Source: UBA11090 sp035560555 (GTDB taxonomy: Bacteria > Spirochaetota > Spirochaetia > Treponematales > Rectinemataceae). Taken from it: 59,544 nucleotides of DNA. The notes under the pieces were generated by a model that saw only the letters and a list, made by a program, of their open reading frames with translations, made no database searches and was not told the origin of the DNA. A program made the translations under genes and the position numbers. This document shows positions 32,734 to 41,880 of this stretch, one piece after another (position 1 is the first letter of the stretch; each line of letters begins with the position of its first letter). The stretch spans positions 1-59,544 of the forward strand of contig DATMZF010000059.1 of the NCBI GenBank assembly GCA_035560555.1, given 5' to 3'.

Positions 32734-34215
32734 TCACTCTCCCCTCTGGTAATTCGGGGCTTCCCGCGTGATGGTTATGTTGTGCGCGTGGCTCTCGATA
32801 AGTCCGGCGTTCGTGATTCTGGTGAGGCGGGTCTTGGTCCGCAGGTTTTCGAGGCAACCGGCGCCGGCATAGCCGCAGCCCGATCTCAGGCCGCCGATGA
32901 GCTGATAGACGAAGTCCGAAAGCTTGCCTTTATAGGGAATCATGCCCTCGACGCCTTCGGGAACGAGCTTGTCCGAGGAGCCGATGCCGGTCGCGTAGCG
33001 GTCCTTGCCATAGCCTTGCAGCGCGGCGAGCGAGCCCATGCCGCGGTAAGTCTTGTATTGCCTGCCGTTGTAGAGGACGAGTTCGCCCGGCGACTCCTCG
33101 AGACCGGCGAGGAGGTTGCCGAGCATTATCGCGTGGGCGCCGGCCGCTATCGATTTCACCATGTCGCCCGAGAATTTGATGCCGCCGTCGGCGATCACGG
33201 GGATGTTGAATCGTTCGGCCGCCTTGGCGCAGTGATAGATGGCGGAGAGCTGGGGCATGCCCGCCCCCGAGATTATGCGGGTCGTGCAGATGGAGCCCGC
33301 GCCCACGCCGATTTTCACGGCGTCCGCGCCGGCCTTGACCAGGGCTTCCACGCCTTCGGCCGTGACGACGTTGCCCGCGATGATGGCGAGTTCGGGCGCA
33401 ACCGCCCTGATTCTCTTTATCGCCTCGATGACTCCCTTGGAGTGGCCGTGCGCCGTGTCGATGATGAGCGCGTCGACCTTCTTGGACACGAGAAGGTCGA
33501 CGCGCTGCTCGAGGTCGGAGCCCACGCCCACCGCCGCCGCCACGCGAAGGCGGCCGGAGGAATCGAGGGCGGCGTTGGGATAGTCTGCCTTTTTGGCTAT
33601 GTCCTTCACCGTGATGAGGCCCTTGAGTCTTCCCTTTTCATCGGTCAGGGGCAGCTTCTCGATTCTGTGTTCCTGGAGTATGTTCCTGGCCTGCTCGAGC
33701 GTCGTGCCCACGCGGGCTGTGATCAGCCTTTCGCTCGTCATGAAGGTGCTCACCGGTTTGTCGAAGTCCTCGGCCGCGCAGAAACGGATGTCCCTATTGG
33801 TGAGGATGCCGACGAGCTTCTTTTCCGGCCCGCTCGTGATGGGGATGCCGGAGATGCGGAATTTCTGCATGAGCTCGCGGGCCTCCAAGAGTGAAGCTTC
33901 CTTTTCGAGGCACACGGGATCGAGGATCATGCCCGATTCCGAGCGCTTGACCTTGTCGACCTCGCCGGCCTGCTGTTCGGGCGACATATTTCGGTGGATG
34001 ACGCCCATCCCGCCCATCCTCGCGAGGGCGATCGCGAGGGCGGACTCGGTGACCGTGTCCATCGCCGCCGAAAGCAGCGGAATATTGAGCGTGAGGTCGC
34101 GGGCTATTCTCACCTTCGTATCGATATGGGCAGGCAGAATTTCGCTGTAGGCCGGCACGATAAGCACATCGTCGAAGGTCAGCGCCGTGTTCGACTCGAA
34201 AATATCTTCGTTCAT
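32734..34215 (-). CDS. guaB: IMP dehydrogenase
   Basis: GuaB oxidises IMP to XMP with NAD, the committed step to GMP. The 493-residue enzyme is a TIM barrel interrupted by two CBS domains (about residues 93-205, including the GILTNRDIRF and GLITVKDIAKK motifs). The catalytic cysteine lies in GVGAGSICTTR and the flap region carries GYGKDRYATG. Length is typical. GGAGG and AAGGA lie upstream of the ATG. It is the last gene of the purine operon, 28 bases after purH, which links IMP synthesis to the guanine branch. guaA and purA are not in the window. Confidence 0.96.
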   Translation of the reverse strand: MNEDIFESNTALTFDDVLIVPAYSEILPAHIDTKVRIARDLTLNIPLLSAAMDTVTESALAIALARMGGMGVIHRNMSPEQQAGEVDKVKRSESGMILDPVCLEKEASLLEARELMQKFRISGIPITSGPEKKLVGILTNRDIRFCAAEDFDKPVSTFMTSERLITARVGTTLEQARNILQEHRIEKLPLTDEKGRLKGLITVKDIAKKADYPNAALDSSGRLRVAAAVGVGSDLEQRVDLLVSKKVDALIIDTAHGHSKGVIEAIKRIRAVAPELAIIAGNVVTAEGVEALVKAGADAVKIGVGAGSICTTRIISGAGMPQLSAIYHCAKAAERFNIPVIADGGIKFSGDMVKSIAAGAHAIMLGNLLAGLEESPGELVLYNGRQYKTYRGMGSLAALQGYGKDRYATGIGSSDKLVPEGVEGMIPYKGKLSDFVYQLIGGLRSGCGYAGAGCLENLRTKTRLTRITNAGLIESHAHNITITREAPNYQRGE

Positions 34216-34243
34216 TCCTTCATCCTCCGTATACTGGTTTAGG

Positions 34244-35839
34244 TTAATGCCTGAAATGGCGTACGCCGACGAGCACCATCGCGATGCCAGCCCTATCCGC
34301 CGCTTCTAGGGATTCAGGATCCCTGATGGAGCCGCCCGGATGCGCGATGGCCGTGATACCGGCCTTGGCGGCTTCTTCCACCGAATCGGGAAAGGGAAAG
34401 AAGGCGTCCGAAGCGAGCACCGAGCCAGCGGCCTTCCCGCCCGCCCTTTGGGCGGCGATGCGCACGGAATCGACCCTGTTGGGCTGGCCGCCGCCTATGC
34501 CCACCGTCGCGCCGCCCTTGGCGAACACGATGGCGTTGGACTTTACTGACATGCAGGCCTTCCACGCGAAGCGGAGATCGCGCAGCTCGATTTCCGTCGG
34601 GGCCCTTTTCGACACGGCGCGCCATTGGATTTCCTCGGGGTCGCCCGCGTCGACGTCCTGGCGCAGGAAGCCGCCGAGGACGGTCCTGATTTCCGAACGC
34701 TGGGTTCCTTTCCCCGGAATGACGAGCCTGAGATTCTTCTTCTTCGCGAGAAGCTCCAGCGCCTCATCGTCGAATCCGGGCGCCGCGACGCATTCCGCGA
34801 AGAGTTTGCCGAGGCTTCTGACACAGTCGGCCGTGAAAATGGAGTTGGCCGCTATGACGCCGCCATAGGCCGAAATGGGGTCGCAGGCGATGGCGCGCTC
34901 CAGGACTTCGTGGAGGGCTGCCTCATCCGCGCTTTCGGCTTCCGCGATGCCGCAGGGAGAAAGATGTTTCACGACGACGATGGCCGGCCTCTGGAAGCGA
35001 TTGACGGCGTGCCAGGCCGCGTCCAGGTCGAGAATGTTGTTGTAAGACAGTTCCTTCCCCTGGAGGACGCGGCCGCCCAAAGGCCCCCTCCCCTTCTCGA
35101 ATGAATAGAGTTCGGCGCTCTGGTGCGGATTTTCGCCATAACGGAGTTCCTGGGTTTTCCAGCCGCTGAGCGTAAATGAGACTTCCAGGGACCGCGGGTC
35201 GGCGGTCTGTGGAAGGGACGCGGCACGCGCATGGACTGAGGATTGCGGCCCGGGAGCGGCTCGCGTCTGGCCCGCGAGCCAGGCCGCTATCGCGGCGTCA
35301 TAGGATGCCGTCCGCGCGAAGGCTTTGGCGGCGAGGTTCCGCCTGGTGGTTTCCGACACGGAACCGGCCGATTCGATTTCCTTCAGGACAGGCTCGTAAT
35401 CGACGATATCGCAGATGACGCTCACCCTCTCGTGATTCTTGGCGCCCGCCCTTATGAGCGCCACGCCGCCGATATCGATTTGCTCTATCGCGTCGGAACG
35501 GCAACTGCCGGGATCGGCCACCGTCTTTTCGAAGGGATAAAGGTTCACGACGACGAGGTCGACGGCCTTGTATCCCAGCTTCCGGATTTCATCGAGATCC
35601 TCGCTCGCCGCGCGCGCGAGAATCCCGCCATGCACGGCGGGATGGAGGGTTTTCACCCTTCCCCCCAGAATCTCGGGCGCGCCGGTGTAGTCGGCGATTT
35701 CCTCGACGGCGATTCCCGCGGCTTTGAGAGCTTTGGCCGTGCCGCCCGAGGCGAGAATGGACCAGCCGAGTTTCGAGAGCTTTCCGGCGAACTCGACGAG
35801 ACCCGTCTTGTCATGGACAGATAGTATTGCCTGAGGCAT
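34244..35839 (-). CDS. purH: Bifunctional AICAR transformylase/IMP cyclohydrolase
   Basis: PurH makes the last two steps of IMP synthesis. The 531-residue protein has the N-terminal IMP cyclohydrolase (residues 1-195; SVHDKTGLVEFAGKL, GRVKTLHPAVHGGILAR, VVNLYPFEKTV) and the C-terminal AICAR transformylase. The latter shows LRYGENPHQSAELY, the catalytic K-H pair in VVKHLSPCGIA and TVGIGGGQPNRVDSV. Length matches the family (about 520). It follows purN by 3 bases. Confidence 0.96.
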   Translation of the reverse strand: MPQAILSVHDKTGLVEFAGKLSKLGWSILASGGTAKALKAAGIAVEEIADYTGAPEILGGRVKTLHPAVHGGILARAASEDLDEIRKLGYKAVDLVVVNLYPFEKTVADPGSCRSDAIEQIDIGGVALIRAGAKNHERVSVICDIVDYEPVLKEIESAGSVSETTRRNLAAKAFARTASYDAAIAAWLAGQTRAAPGPQSSVHARAASLPQTADPRSLEVSFTLSGWKTQELRYGENPHQSAELYSFEKGRGPLGGRVLQGKELSYNNILDLDAAWHAVNRFQRPAIVVVKHLSPCGIAEAESADEAALHEVLERAIACDPISAYGGVIAANSIFTADCVRSLGKLFAECVAAPGFDDEALELLAKKKNLRLVIPGKGTQRSEIRTVLGGFLRQDVDAGDPEEIQWRAVSKRAPTEIELRDLRFAWKACMSVKSNAIVFAKGGATVGIGGGQPNRVDSVRIAAQRAGGKAAGSVLASDAFFPFPDSVEEAAKAGITAIAHPGGSIRDPESLEAADRAGIAMVLVGVRHFRH

Positions 35840-35842
35840 TCT

Positions 35843-36481
35843 TCAGACTCCTTTTCCGCTTTCGCCGGAAATCGAGCCGAGCATCGCGGCCGTGCGCACG
35901 ACCAGGAGATGTTCGGTTTTATGCATTCTTTTCTCAAAGGCGTCGAGCGACTCGGTCCCGCCGATCGCCACCCGTTCGAACGCTATCACCGGACCCGCGT
36001 CGACGCGTTCGTCCGGGACGAAGTGGGTCATGACGCCCGAATCCGTGATTTCGCCGCGGGCGCAGGCCTCCCACGCCCTCTCGATCGCGTGGGTTCCGGG
36101 AAAGGTGCCCGGCAAGGCCGGATGCAGGTTGACGATCCTGCCCGGAAAACGCGCCGTGAACTCGGCGCTCAGGACGCGCATCCAGCCGAGGAGGAATATG
36201 TAATCGGGCCGATATGGCGCGATCGTCTCGGCGAGCATCCTGTCATAAGCCCCGCGCGAGGCCTCTTTCTCCAGTTTCGGGTCGCGGCTGTATCGCAGGA
36301 CTATGAACGGTATTCCGGCCTTTTCCGCGCGCCGCAGCGCGTAGGCTTCCGGATCCGATGAGACTACGAGGACGATGGAGGCTTTCACCTCGCCTTTTTC
36401 GATTGCGTCGATCAGCGCCTGCAGGTTGGAGCCGTTGCCCGATACCATCACGACGAAGCGCGTTTCGCCCGAGGGGTTCAC
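35843..36481 (-). CDS. purN: Phosphoribosylglycinamide formyltransferase
   Basis: PurN formylates GAR using 10-formyl-tetrahydrofolate. The 212-residue protein has GNGSNLQALIDAI at the N-terminus, the NLHPALPGTFPG loop with the catalytic histidine and GVMTHFVPDERVDAGPVI with the catalytic aspartate. Its start overlaps the stop of the purDM fusion by 4 bases. The D-M-N order therefore matches the trifunctional animal GART enzyme, with the last domain on a separate but coupled chain. Confidence 0.95.
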   Translation of the reverse strand: MNPSGETRFVVMVSGNGSNLQALIDAIEKGEVKASIVLVVSSDPEAYALRRAEKAGIPFIVLRYSRDPKLEKEASRGAYDRMLAETIAPYRPDYIFLLGWMRVLSAEFTARFPGRIVNLHPALPGTFPGTHAIERAWEACARGEITDSGVMTHFVPDERVDAGPVIAFERVAIGGTESLDAFEKRMHKTEHLLVVRTAAMLGSISGESGKGV

Positions 36482-38946
36482 GCTCGGCCCCGGGATGTAT
36501 CCGCGCTTGCGTCTATCGCCGGGCTGCCCATTTTCGCGACGCGGCCGCTTTTTTCCATGATCGCCGCCCCTACGCCGGGTTTCAGTTCGCCGATCACGTA
36601 GAAAGGATTGCCCGACAGGCGCGCGACGGAATCCACGGCTTCCGGCGCCACGACGGCCACCATTCCGATGCCCATATTGAAGACCCTGTACATTTCCAGC
36701 TCGTCGATTCCGCCCTTTTCCATAATGAGGTGGAACAGAGGAGGCATGGGCCAGGAATCCATCCTAATATGGGCATCGAGATGAGGCGGCAGAATCCTGG
36801 GCACATTGCCTTCAAATCCGGCGCCCGTTATGTGGGCCAGGGCTTTTATGAGACCGGGTCCTTTCTGCAAAACAGGCCAGAGGATCGGCAGATAAGAGCG
36901 ATGAGGAGCGAGCAGGGCTTCGGCGAGGGGCCGTCCCAGGATTTCGGCGTAGCCGCGGAGTTCCTCTTCCGAAAAAATCTTCCTGATAAGGGAAAAGCCG
37001 TTCGTATGCGGTCCGCTCGAGGGAAAGCCGAGGAGGAGATCTCCGGCGCGCATCGTCTTGAGCGGGAGCATCCGTTTTTTTTCGGCGAGACCGACGATGG
37101 CGCCGGCCACGTCGAATTCGTTCGGCATATAGACGCCGGGCATCTCGGCGGTCTCGCCGCCGATGAGGGCGCAGCCCGACTCCCTGCAGGCCGCCGCCAT
37201 TCCGCCGACAGCCTCCGCGATCATGGAAGGATCGAGCTTCGAAGTGGCGATATAGTCCAGGAAGAAGAGGGGCCGCGCGCCCTGCACCAAGATATCGTCG
37301 ACGCAGTGATTCACGATGTCCTGGCCGACGCTGTCATAGCTTTTGACGAAGGCCGCGAGCTTCACTTTGGTGCCGACGCCGTCGGTGGAGGAAACGAGCA
37401 CGGGATCGTCCATCGCTTTCAGCGCCGAAGCGTCGTACATGCCGCCGAAGGAACCGATGCCGGCGAGGACTTCGGGTCCGTAGGTGGACTTGACGGCGGC
37501 GCTCATGAGATCGACCGCCCTATCGCCGGCGTCGATGTCGACCCCGGCTGAGGCGTAGGATGCGGCCGATCCGCCCGGCGCCTTCGTCGCCGCGGTTCCG
37601 GCCGGAGCCTCAGACGCCGAAGCGGCGGCGGCCGATGAATGATTGCCTTCCCATCCGTTCTGCGTCAGGAAGGTCTTGCCACGACCGATGTCTTTTCTGT
37701 AGCGGGAGAATGGCACCTCTACGCGCGCTACCCTGGCGTAAGCTTCCTCGAGCGCCTCATCGACCGAATCCGCCCAGGCCGAAGCGCAGAGGAGTCTTCC
37801 GCCCGAAGCCATCACCTTGCCGTCGCCGTCGCGATAGGTAGCCGCGTGGAAGAGGACGGAATCGGGACGGCCGCCGAAGTCCTTCACCTCGCGCTGGGCG
37901 CCGTCATTGGCATCGATCGCGTAACGTTCAGAGGCTATTATGACGCAGGCCGCGGCCTTGTCTGCCCAATCAATCTTAACGTTTCCCAAACTGCCTTTGG
38001 CGCAGGCATCGAAAATTTCGACGATGTCCGATTCCAGAAGCGGCAGGATGGCTTCCGTCTCGGGATCGCCGAAGCGGCAGTTATATTCCAGGGCCTTGGG
38101 GCCATCCTTCGTGAGGATGAGCCCCGCGTACAGGACGCCGACAAAGGGCGTCCCCTCGCTGGCGAGACCTTCGCAGGCTTTCTTCAGGAAGAGCTCGGCG
38201 AAACCCCGGGCACGGCCGAAGGGAGCCGATTTCGCCGAGGCTATCGCTCCCATGCCTCCCGTGTTCGGTCCAGCATCGTTCTCAAGGAGCCTTTTATGAT
38301 CTTGGGCGGGCGGCATGACGCCCACGCTGGAACCATCGCAGAAGCCCAATATGGAGACTTCCTCGCCAACGAGGCGCTCCTCGATGATTACCTCGGCGCC
38401 GGCATCGCCGAGCCTTCCGTCCTTCATGATCATGGCGAGGGCGTCTTCGGTCTCCTTGTTCGATGACGGCAGGAAGACGCCCTTTCCCGAGGCGAGCCCC
38501 GACGCTTTTATGACGAAAGGCCACGGAGCGTTCCGAGAAAAGTTGAGCGCTTCATCATATGAAGAAAAAACCCTGAAGTCGGCGGTGGGTATGCCGTATT
38601 TCCGCATGAAATCCTTGGAGAAGGATTTTGAGGACTCAATTCTGGCGGCCGCCGAGGAGGGACCGAAACACCGCGGCCGCCCATCGCGTGAAAGCGCCGA
38701 AAGCTTATCGGCCAACCCTAAGGCGAGCGGCAACTCAGGCCCCACAACGACGAGATCGATGTCCTTTGACGCGGCGAATTCGGCGAGTCGGTCGACATCG
38801 CCGACCCTGATGTCGACATTCGAACCGTATAGGGCGGTTCCCGCGTTGCCCGGCGCGCAGTACAGAGCGTCGAGAAGCGGCGAGGCGCTCATCTTCCACG
38901 CGAGGGCATGTTCCCTGGCCCCTGATCCGACAAGAAGTATTTTCAT
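36478..38946 (-). CDS. purD: PurD-PurM fusion: GAR synthetase and AIR synthetase
   Basis: The single 822-residue frame carries two enzymes. Residues 1-430 are GAR synthetase (PurD): MKILLVGSGAREHALAWK, an ATP-grasp domain with KASGLASGKGV, and the metal-binding CRFGDPETEAILPLL. An Ala/Ser-rich linker (435-465) follows. Residues 466-822 are AIR synthetase (PurM): YASAGVDIDAGDRAVDLM, STDGVGTKVKLA and GGETAEMPGVY. In most bacteria these are separate genes. The reading frame runs through both without interruption, so the fusion is real in this sequence. It lies 19 bases after purF and overlaps purN by 4 bases. Confidence 0.95.
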   Translation of the reverse strand: MKILLVGSGAREHALAWKMSASPLLDALYCAPGNAGTALYGSNVDIRVGDVDRLAEFAASKDIDLVVVGPELPLALGLADKLSALSRDGRPRCFGPSSAAARIESSKSFSKDFMRKYGIPTADFRVFSSYDEALNFSRNAPWPFVIKASGLASGKGVFLPSSNKETEDALAMIMKDGRLGDAGAEVIIEERLVGEEVSILGFCDGSSVGVMPPAQDHKRLLENDAGPNTGGMGAIASAKSAPFGRARGFAELFLKKACEGLASEGTPFVGVLYAGLILTKDGPKALEYNCRFGDPETEAILPLLESDIVEIFDACAKGSLGNVKIDWADKAAACVIIASERYAIDANDGAQREVKDFGGRPDSVLFHAATYRDGDGKVMASGGRLLCASAWADSVDEALEEAYARVARVEVPFSRYRKDIGRGKTFLTQNGWEGNHSSAAAASASEAPAGTAATKAPGGSAASYASAGVDIDAGDRAVDLMSAAVKSTYGPEVLAGIGSFGGMYDASALKAMDDPVLVSSTDGVGTKVKLAAFVKSYDSVGQDIVNHCVDDILVQGARPLFFLDYIATSKLDPSMIAEAVGGMAAACRESGCALIGGETAEMPGVYMPNEFDVAGAIVGLAEKKRMLPLKTMRAGDLLLGFPSSGPHTNGFSLIRKIFSEEELRGYAEILGRPLAEALLAPHRSYLPILWPVLQKGPGLIKALAHITGAGFEGNVPRILPPHLDAHIRMDSWPMPPLFHLIMEKGGIDELEMYRVFNMGIGMVAVVAPEAVDSVARLSGNPFYVIGELKPGVGAAIMEKSGRVAKMGSPAIDASADTSRGRA

Positions 38947-38965
38947 GCGGTCTTCACTCCTGACA

Positions 38966-40393
38966 TCAGAATTCGAACCTATCTTTGGATTCGGAGATCC
39001 CCACGTCGAAGGGATAGATCCCGGAAAAACAAGCGGTGCAATAGTCGTCGATATCGCCGATGGCCTTGCCCACCGATTCGAGCGACAGGTAGGAGAGCGA
39101 ATCGGCGCCGCTCCACTTGGCCATTTCGGCCATGGGGAGAATATTCGCGATGAGCTCGCGGCGCTGGCCCATGTCGACCCCCATCATGCAGGAATATTTC
39201 ACCGGGGGGCTCGCTACCCGCACGTGGACTTCCTTTGCCCCGGCGTTTTTCAGTAACGCGACGAGGGGCCGTATCGTGTTTCCCCTCACGATGGAATCGT
39301 CTATGACGATAATCCTCTTGCCCTTCACGGAATCGTGGAGAACGTTGAATTTAAGGGAGACGCCCCGCTTGCGAAGGAAGGTTGTGGGTTCTATGAAGGT
39401 CCTGCCTATATAGCGGTTCTTGACGAAGGCCTCGCCGTAGGGGATGCCGGAGGCTCCCGAATAGCCTATCGCGGCGGAAATGGAAGAATCGGGGACGGGA
39501 ATGACGAGATCGGCTTCGACGGGCGAAGATCTGGCCAGTTCCTCCCCGAAGCGCCTGCGCACTTCATGGACGGAAAGGCCGTTCCATACGCTGTCCGGCC
39601 TCGAAAAATATATGAATTCGAAAACGCAGGAGGCCAGGCGTTTCTTTTTGGTTTTCGCCGGCGCGTCGGAAATTTTCACCGCTCCGTCCGCGTCGCAGGA
39701 AACGATCTGTCCCGCTTCTATTTCATGGATTTCATGGCAGCCCAGCGTCGAGAGGGCGCAGGTTTCGGACGCGACGACGAAGGCTTTCTCCGCGGTGAAT
39801 CCATAGGCGAGGGGTCTCAAGCCCCAGGGATCCCTCGCGGCGAAAACGCCGTCCGGCGTGAGGGCCACGAAGGAGAAGGCTCCCACCCAGGAAGCCATGG
39901 TGGATCGAATGCGTGAAACCCAGTCTTTCTTGTCCGATCCCGCGAGATCCATGATCATAAGTTCGGTGTCGCTCGCCGAGGTGAGCCCGATGCCCTTGTT
40001 CAGAAGTCTTTTGCGGATATCGCTCGCGTTGACGATATTGCCGTTGTGCGCGAGAGCTATGGGTCCGTGGCGGGAATCTATGATGAAGGGCTGCGCGTTG
40101 CGCACGTTCGAGGAACCCGTCGTCGAATAGCGGTTATGACCGATGGCTAGGCCGCCCGCGAGGCTTTCGATATCGGCTTCGGAAAACACCTGTGACACCA
40201 GGCCAAGATTCTTCTTCGAGTTGATGACCTTCCCGTCGAAAGCGGCGATGCCGGCCGATTCCTGGCCCCTGTGCTGGAGCGCGAAAAGCCCGTAATAGGC
40301 GAGCCGCGACGCGTCCTTCCCCGGCGCGTAAATGGCCATGACGCCGCATTCTTCATGCGGATCGTCCTCTACCAGCCAATTTTCTTCCATCAT
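38966..40393 (-). CDS. purF: Amidophosphoribosyltransferase
   Basis: PurF makes phosphoribosylamine from PRPP and glutamine, the first committed step. The 475-residue protein has a 15-residue propeptide before the catalytic Cys16 (EECGVMAIY), so it is the self-processing, Bacillus-like type. LQHRGQESAG and GHNRYSTTG lie in the glutaminase domain. The phosphoribosyltransferase domain has the PRPP loop VIDDSIVRGNT. Late cysteines (CTACFSG and an internal CVFEF) fit the Fe-S cluster of this type. It overlaps purE by 4 bases. Confidence 0.95.
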   Translation of the reverse strand: MMEENWLVEDDPHEECGVMAIYAPGKDASRLAYYGLFALQHRGQESAGIAAFDGKVINSKKNLGLVSQVFSEADIESLAGGLAIGHNRYSTTGSSNVRNAQPFIIDSRHGPIALAHNGNIVNASDIRKRLLNKGIGLTSASDTELMIMDLAGSDKKDWVSRIRSTMASWVGAFSFVALTPDGVFAARDPWGLRPLAYGFTAEKAFVVASETCALSTLGCHEIHEIEAGQIVSCDADGAVKISDAPAKTKKKRLASCVFEFIYFSRPDSVWNGLSVHEVRRRFGEELARSSPVEADLVIPVPDSSISAAIGYSGASGIPYGEAFVKNRYIGRTFIEPTTFLRKRGVSLKFNVLHDSVKGKRIIVIDDSIVRGNTIRPLVALLKNAGAKEVHVRVASPPVKYSCMMGVDMGQRRELIANILPMAEMAKWSGADSLSYLSLESVGKAIGDIDDYCTACFSGIYPFDVGISESKDRFEF

Positions 40394-40899
40394 CGTGCCG
40401 CGCCTTTCCTTTCAGAATCTTCGTTCAATGAGAGTTCGTCGCTATCGATCTTTTCGCGCTGCTCAGCGTGATACGCGTAGAGCTTGGCCTTTATCGATTC
40501 ATCGCCGGCGGCAAAAAGCTTAGCCACGAAAAAAGCCGCGTTGCGCGGTTCCAGAACCGTGGCCGCCGCGACGCCGGGAGGCATGCGCAGGGAAGAGAAA
40601 ATGTCGGCTCCGCCGAACGCGTCGCAGGGAGGAGGACAGGCTATGACGGGAAACGCGGTCGCGAAATCGACCATTCCCGAAAGCGCGTTGGACAGTCCGG
40701 CGATCGTGATATAGGCGACATTGTCGCTCTGTTTCTCCTGCGCCCCGAGAATATTCAGCAATTTTTCGGGCGTCTTGTGGGCCGAGGCTATTCTCGTCAC
40801 GTGCTCGATGCCGAAATAATCAAGCCATTCTATTATGCGCTCCGCATGGCCGTAGTCCGACTTGGCGCCCATCAGAATGACGGCGAGATTTTTCTTCAT
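40390..40899 (-). CDS. purE: Class II PurE, AIR carboxylase
   Basis: The 169-residue protein begins with GAKSDYGHAERI (residues 11-22). The S-D-x-x-H-A arrangement marks class II PurE, which carboxylates AIR directly with CO2, as shown for the Treponema denticola enzyme. Class I PurE needs N5-CAIR made by PurK. No purK is in this otherwise complete operon, which agrees with the class II call. SAHKTPEKL and AGLSNALSGMVDFAT are the other active-site stretches. It overlaps purC and purF by 4 bases each. Confidence 0.9.
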   Translation of the reverse strand: MKKNLAVILMGAKSDYGHAERIIEWLDYFGIEHVTRIASAHKTPEKLLNILGAQEKQSDNVAYITIAGLSNALSGMVDFATAFPVIACPPPCDAFGGADIFSSLRMPPGVAAATVLEPRNAAFFVAKLFAAGDESIKAKLYAYHAEQREKIDSDELSLNEDSERKGAAR

Positions 40900-41870
40900 A
40901 GATTTATCCCCGCTTTTTCGAGATTCGCCAGAAGCCTGGGCTCCACGGGATATGAGCCGGGGACGAAGGTTCGGCCGGTCAGGAGCTCGTAGGCTGTCTG
41001 GTACAGAATGCCGGTGTCGGCCCAGACGCCGTCGGGCAGGTTAGGAATTTCCCCGTCGCCCCTGTACCCCGTCTCCGCGTAACGCATCCGCACGAATTCC
41101 TTGTCGAAAATTTCGGGCTCGCGACCTTCGGCCAAGCGCGCCGCGTAACTGCCGAGGCGCCAGTAGCGCGAGGAATCAGGCGTATGGATTTCATCGATGA
41201 GCATCACTTTTCCTTCGGCGTCGAGACCTAATTCATATTTCGTGTCGACGAGAATGAGCCCGGCCTTTTCGGCGACCTCCGTTCCCCTCGCGAAGAGAGC
41301 GAGCGCGATCTCCATCACGCGATTCCAGGTTTTCGCGTCGACGAAGCCCTTGTCGACCACCTCTTTGATGGTAAGTCGCTCATCGTGCTGCCCCGCCTCC
41401 GCTTTTGTCGTGGGCGTTATTATCGGAGAAGGGAGACGCTGGTTCTTTCGCAGGCCTTCGGGAAAACCGTATCCGTAGATGTTCCGCTCGCCTTCGGAAT
41501 AGCGGCGCCAGAGAGCCGTGGAGGTGACGCCGGTTATATAGCCACGCACGATCACCTCAACCGAGAGAGGGGAAGCTTCGCGGACTATGGAAACGTTGGG
41601 ATCGGGAACGGAGAGGAGGTGGTTGGGGGCTATATCGGCCGTCTTCTCGTTCCACCAAGCCGAAAGCTCGTTGAGGACCTGGCCCTTCCAGGGCACCGCC
41701 GCGACGATCCGGTCGAAGGCGGAAAGCCTGTCCGTCGTCACCATGAGGCGGCTGGAATCGTCCAGCACGTACCAGTCCCTCACCTTTCCCGAATGCTTCT
41801 CTCTCTTCCCTTCGCCCAGGCCCATGAAAGCCTTGGGGAGCATCGCCTGGATTCTGTCGCGTTCCATCAT
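40896..41870 (-). CDS. purC: SAICAR synthetase
   Basis: PurC joins CAIR and aspartate with ATP to form SAICAR. The 324-residue protein is of the longer, yeast-like length. It has HSGKVRDWYVLD at the N-terminus, TTDRLSAFDRIVAAVPWKGQVL, and the family signature VEVIVRGYITGVTSTALW. The C-terminal active site includes EIHTPDSSRYW. ATG 41870 follows GAGGAG by 6 bases. A longer frame beginning at 41924 lacks such a site. purQ ends 10 bases upstream. Confidence 0.94.
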   Translation of the reverse strand: MMERDRIQAMLPKAFMGLGEGKREKHSGKVRDWYVLDDSSRLMVTTDRLSAFDRIVAAVPWKGQVLNELSAWWNEKTADIAPNHLLSVPDPNVSIVREASPLSVEVIVRGYITGVTSTALWRRYSEGERNIYGYGFPEGLRKNQRLPSPIITPTTKAEAGQHDERLTIKEVVDKGFVDAKTWNRVMEIALALFARGTEVAEKAGLILVDTKYELGLDAEGKVMLIDEIHTPDSSRYWRLGSYAARLAEGREPEIFDKEFVRMRYAETGYRGDGEIPNLPDGVWADTGILYQTAYELLTGRTFVPGSYPVEPRLLANLEKAGINL

Positions 41871-41880
41871 ATATAGCTCC

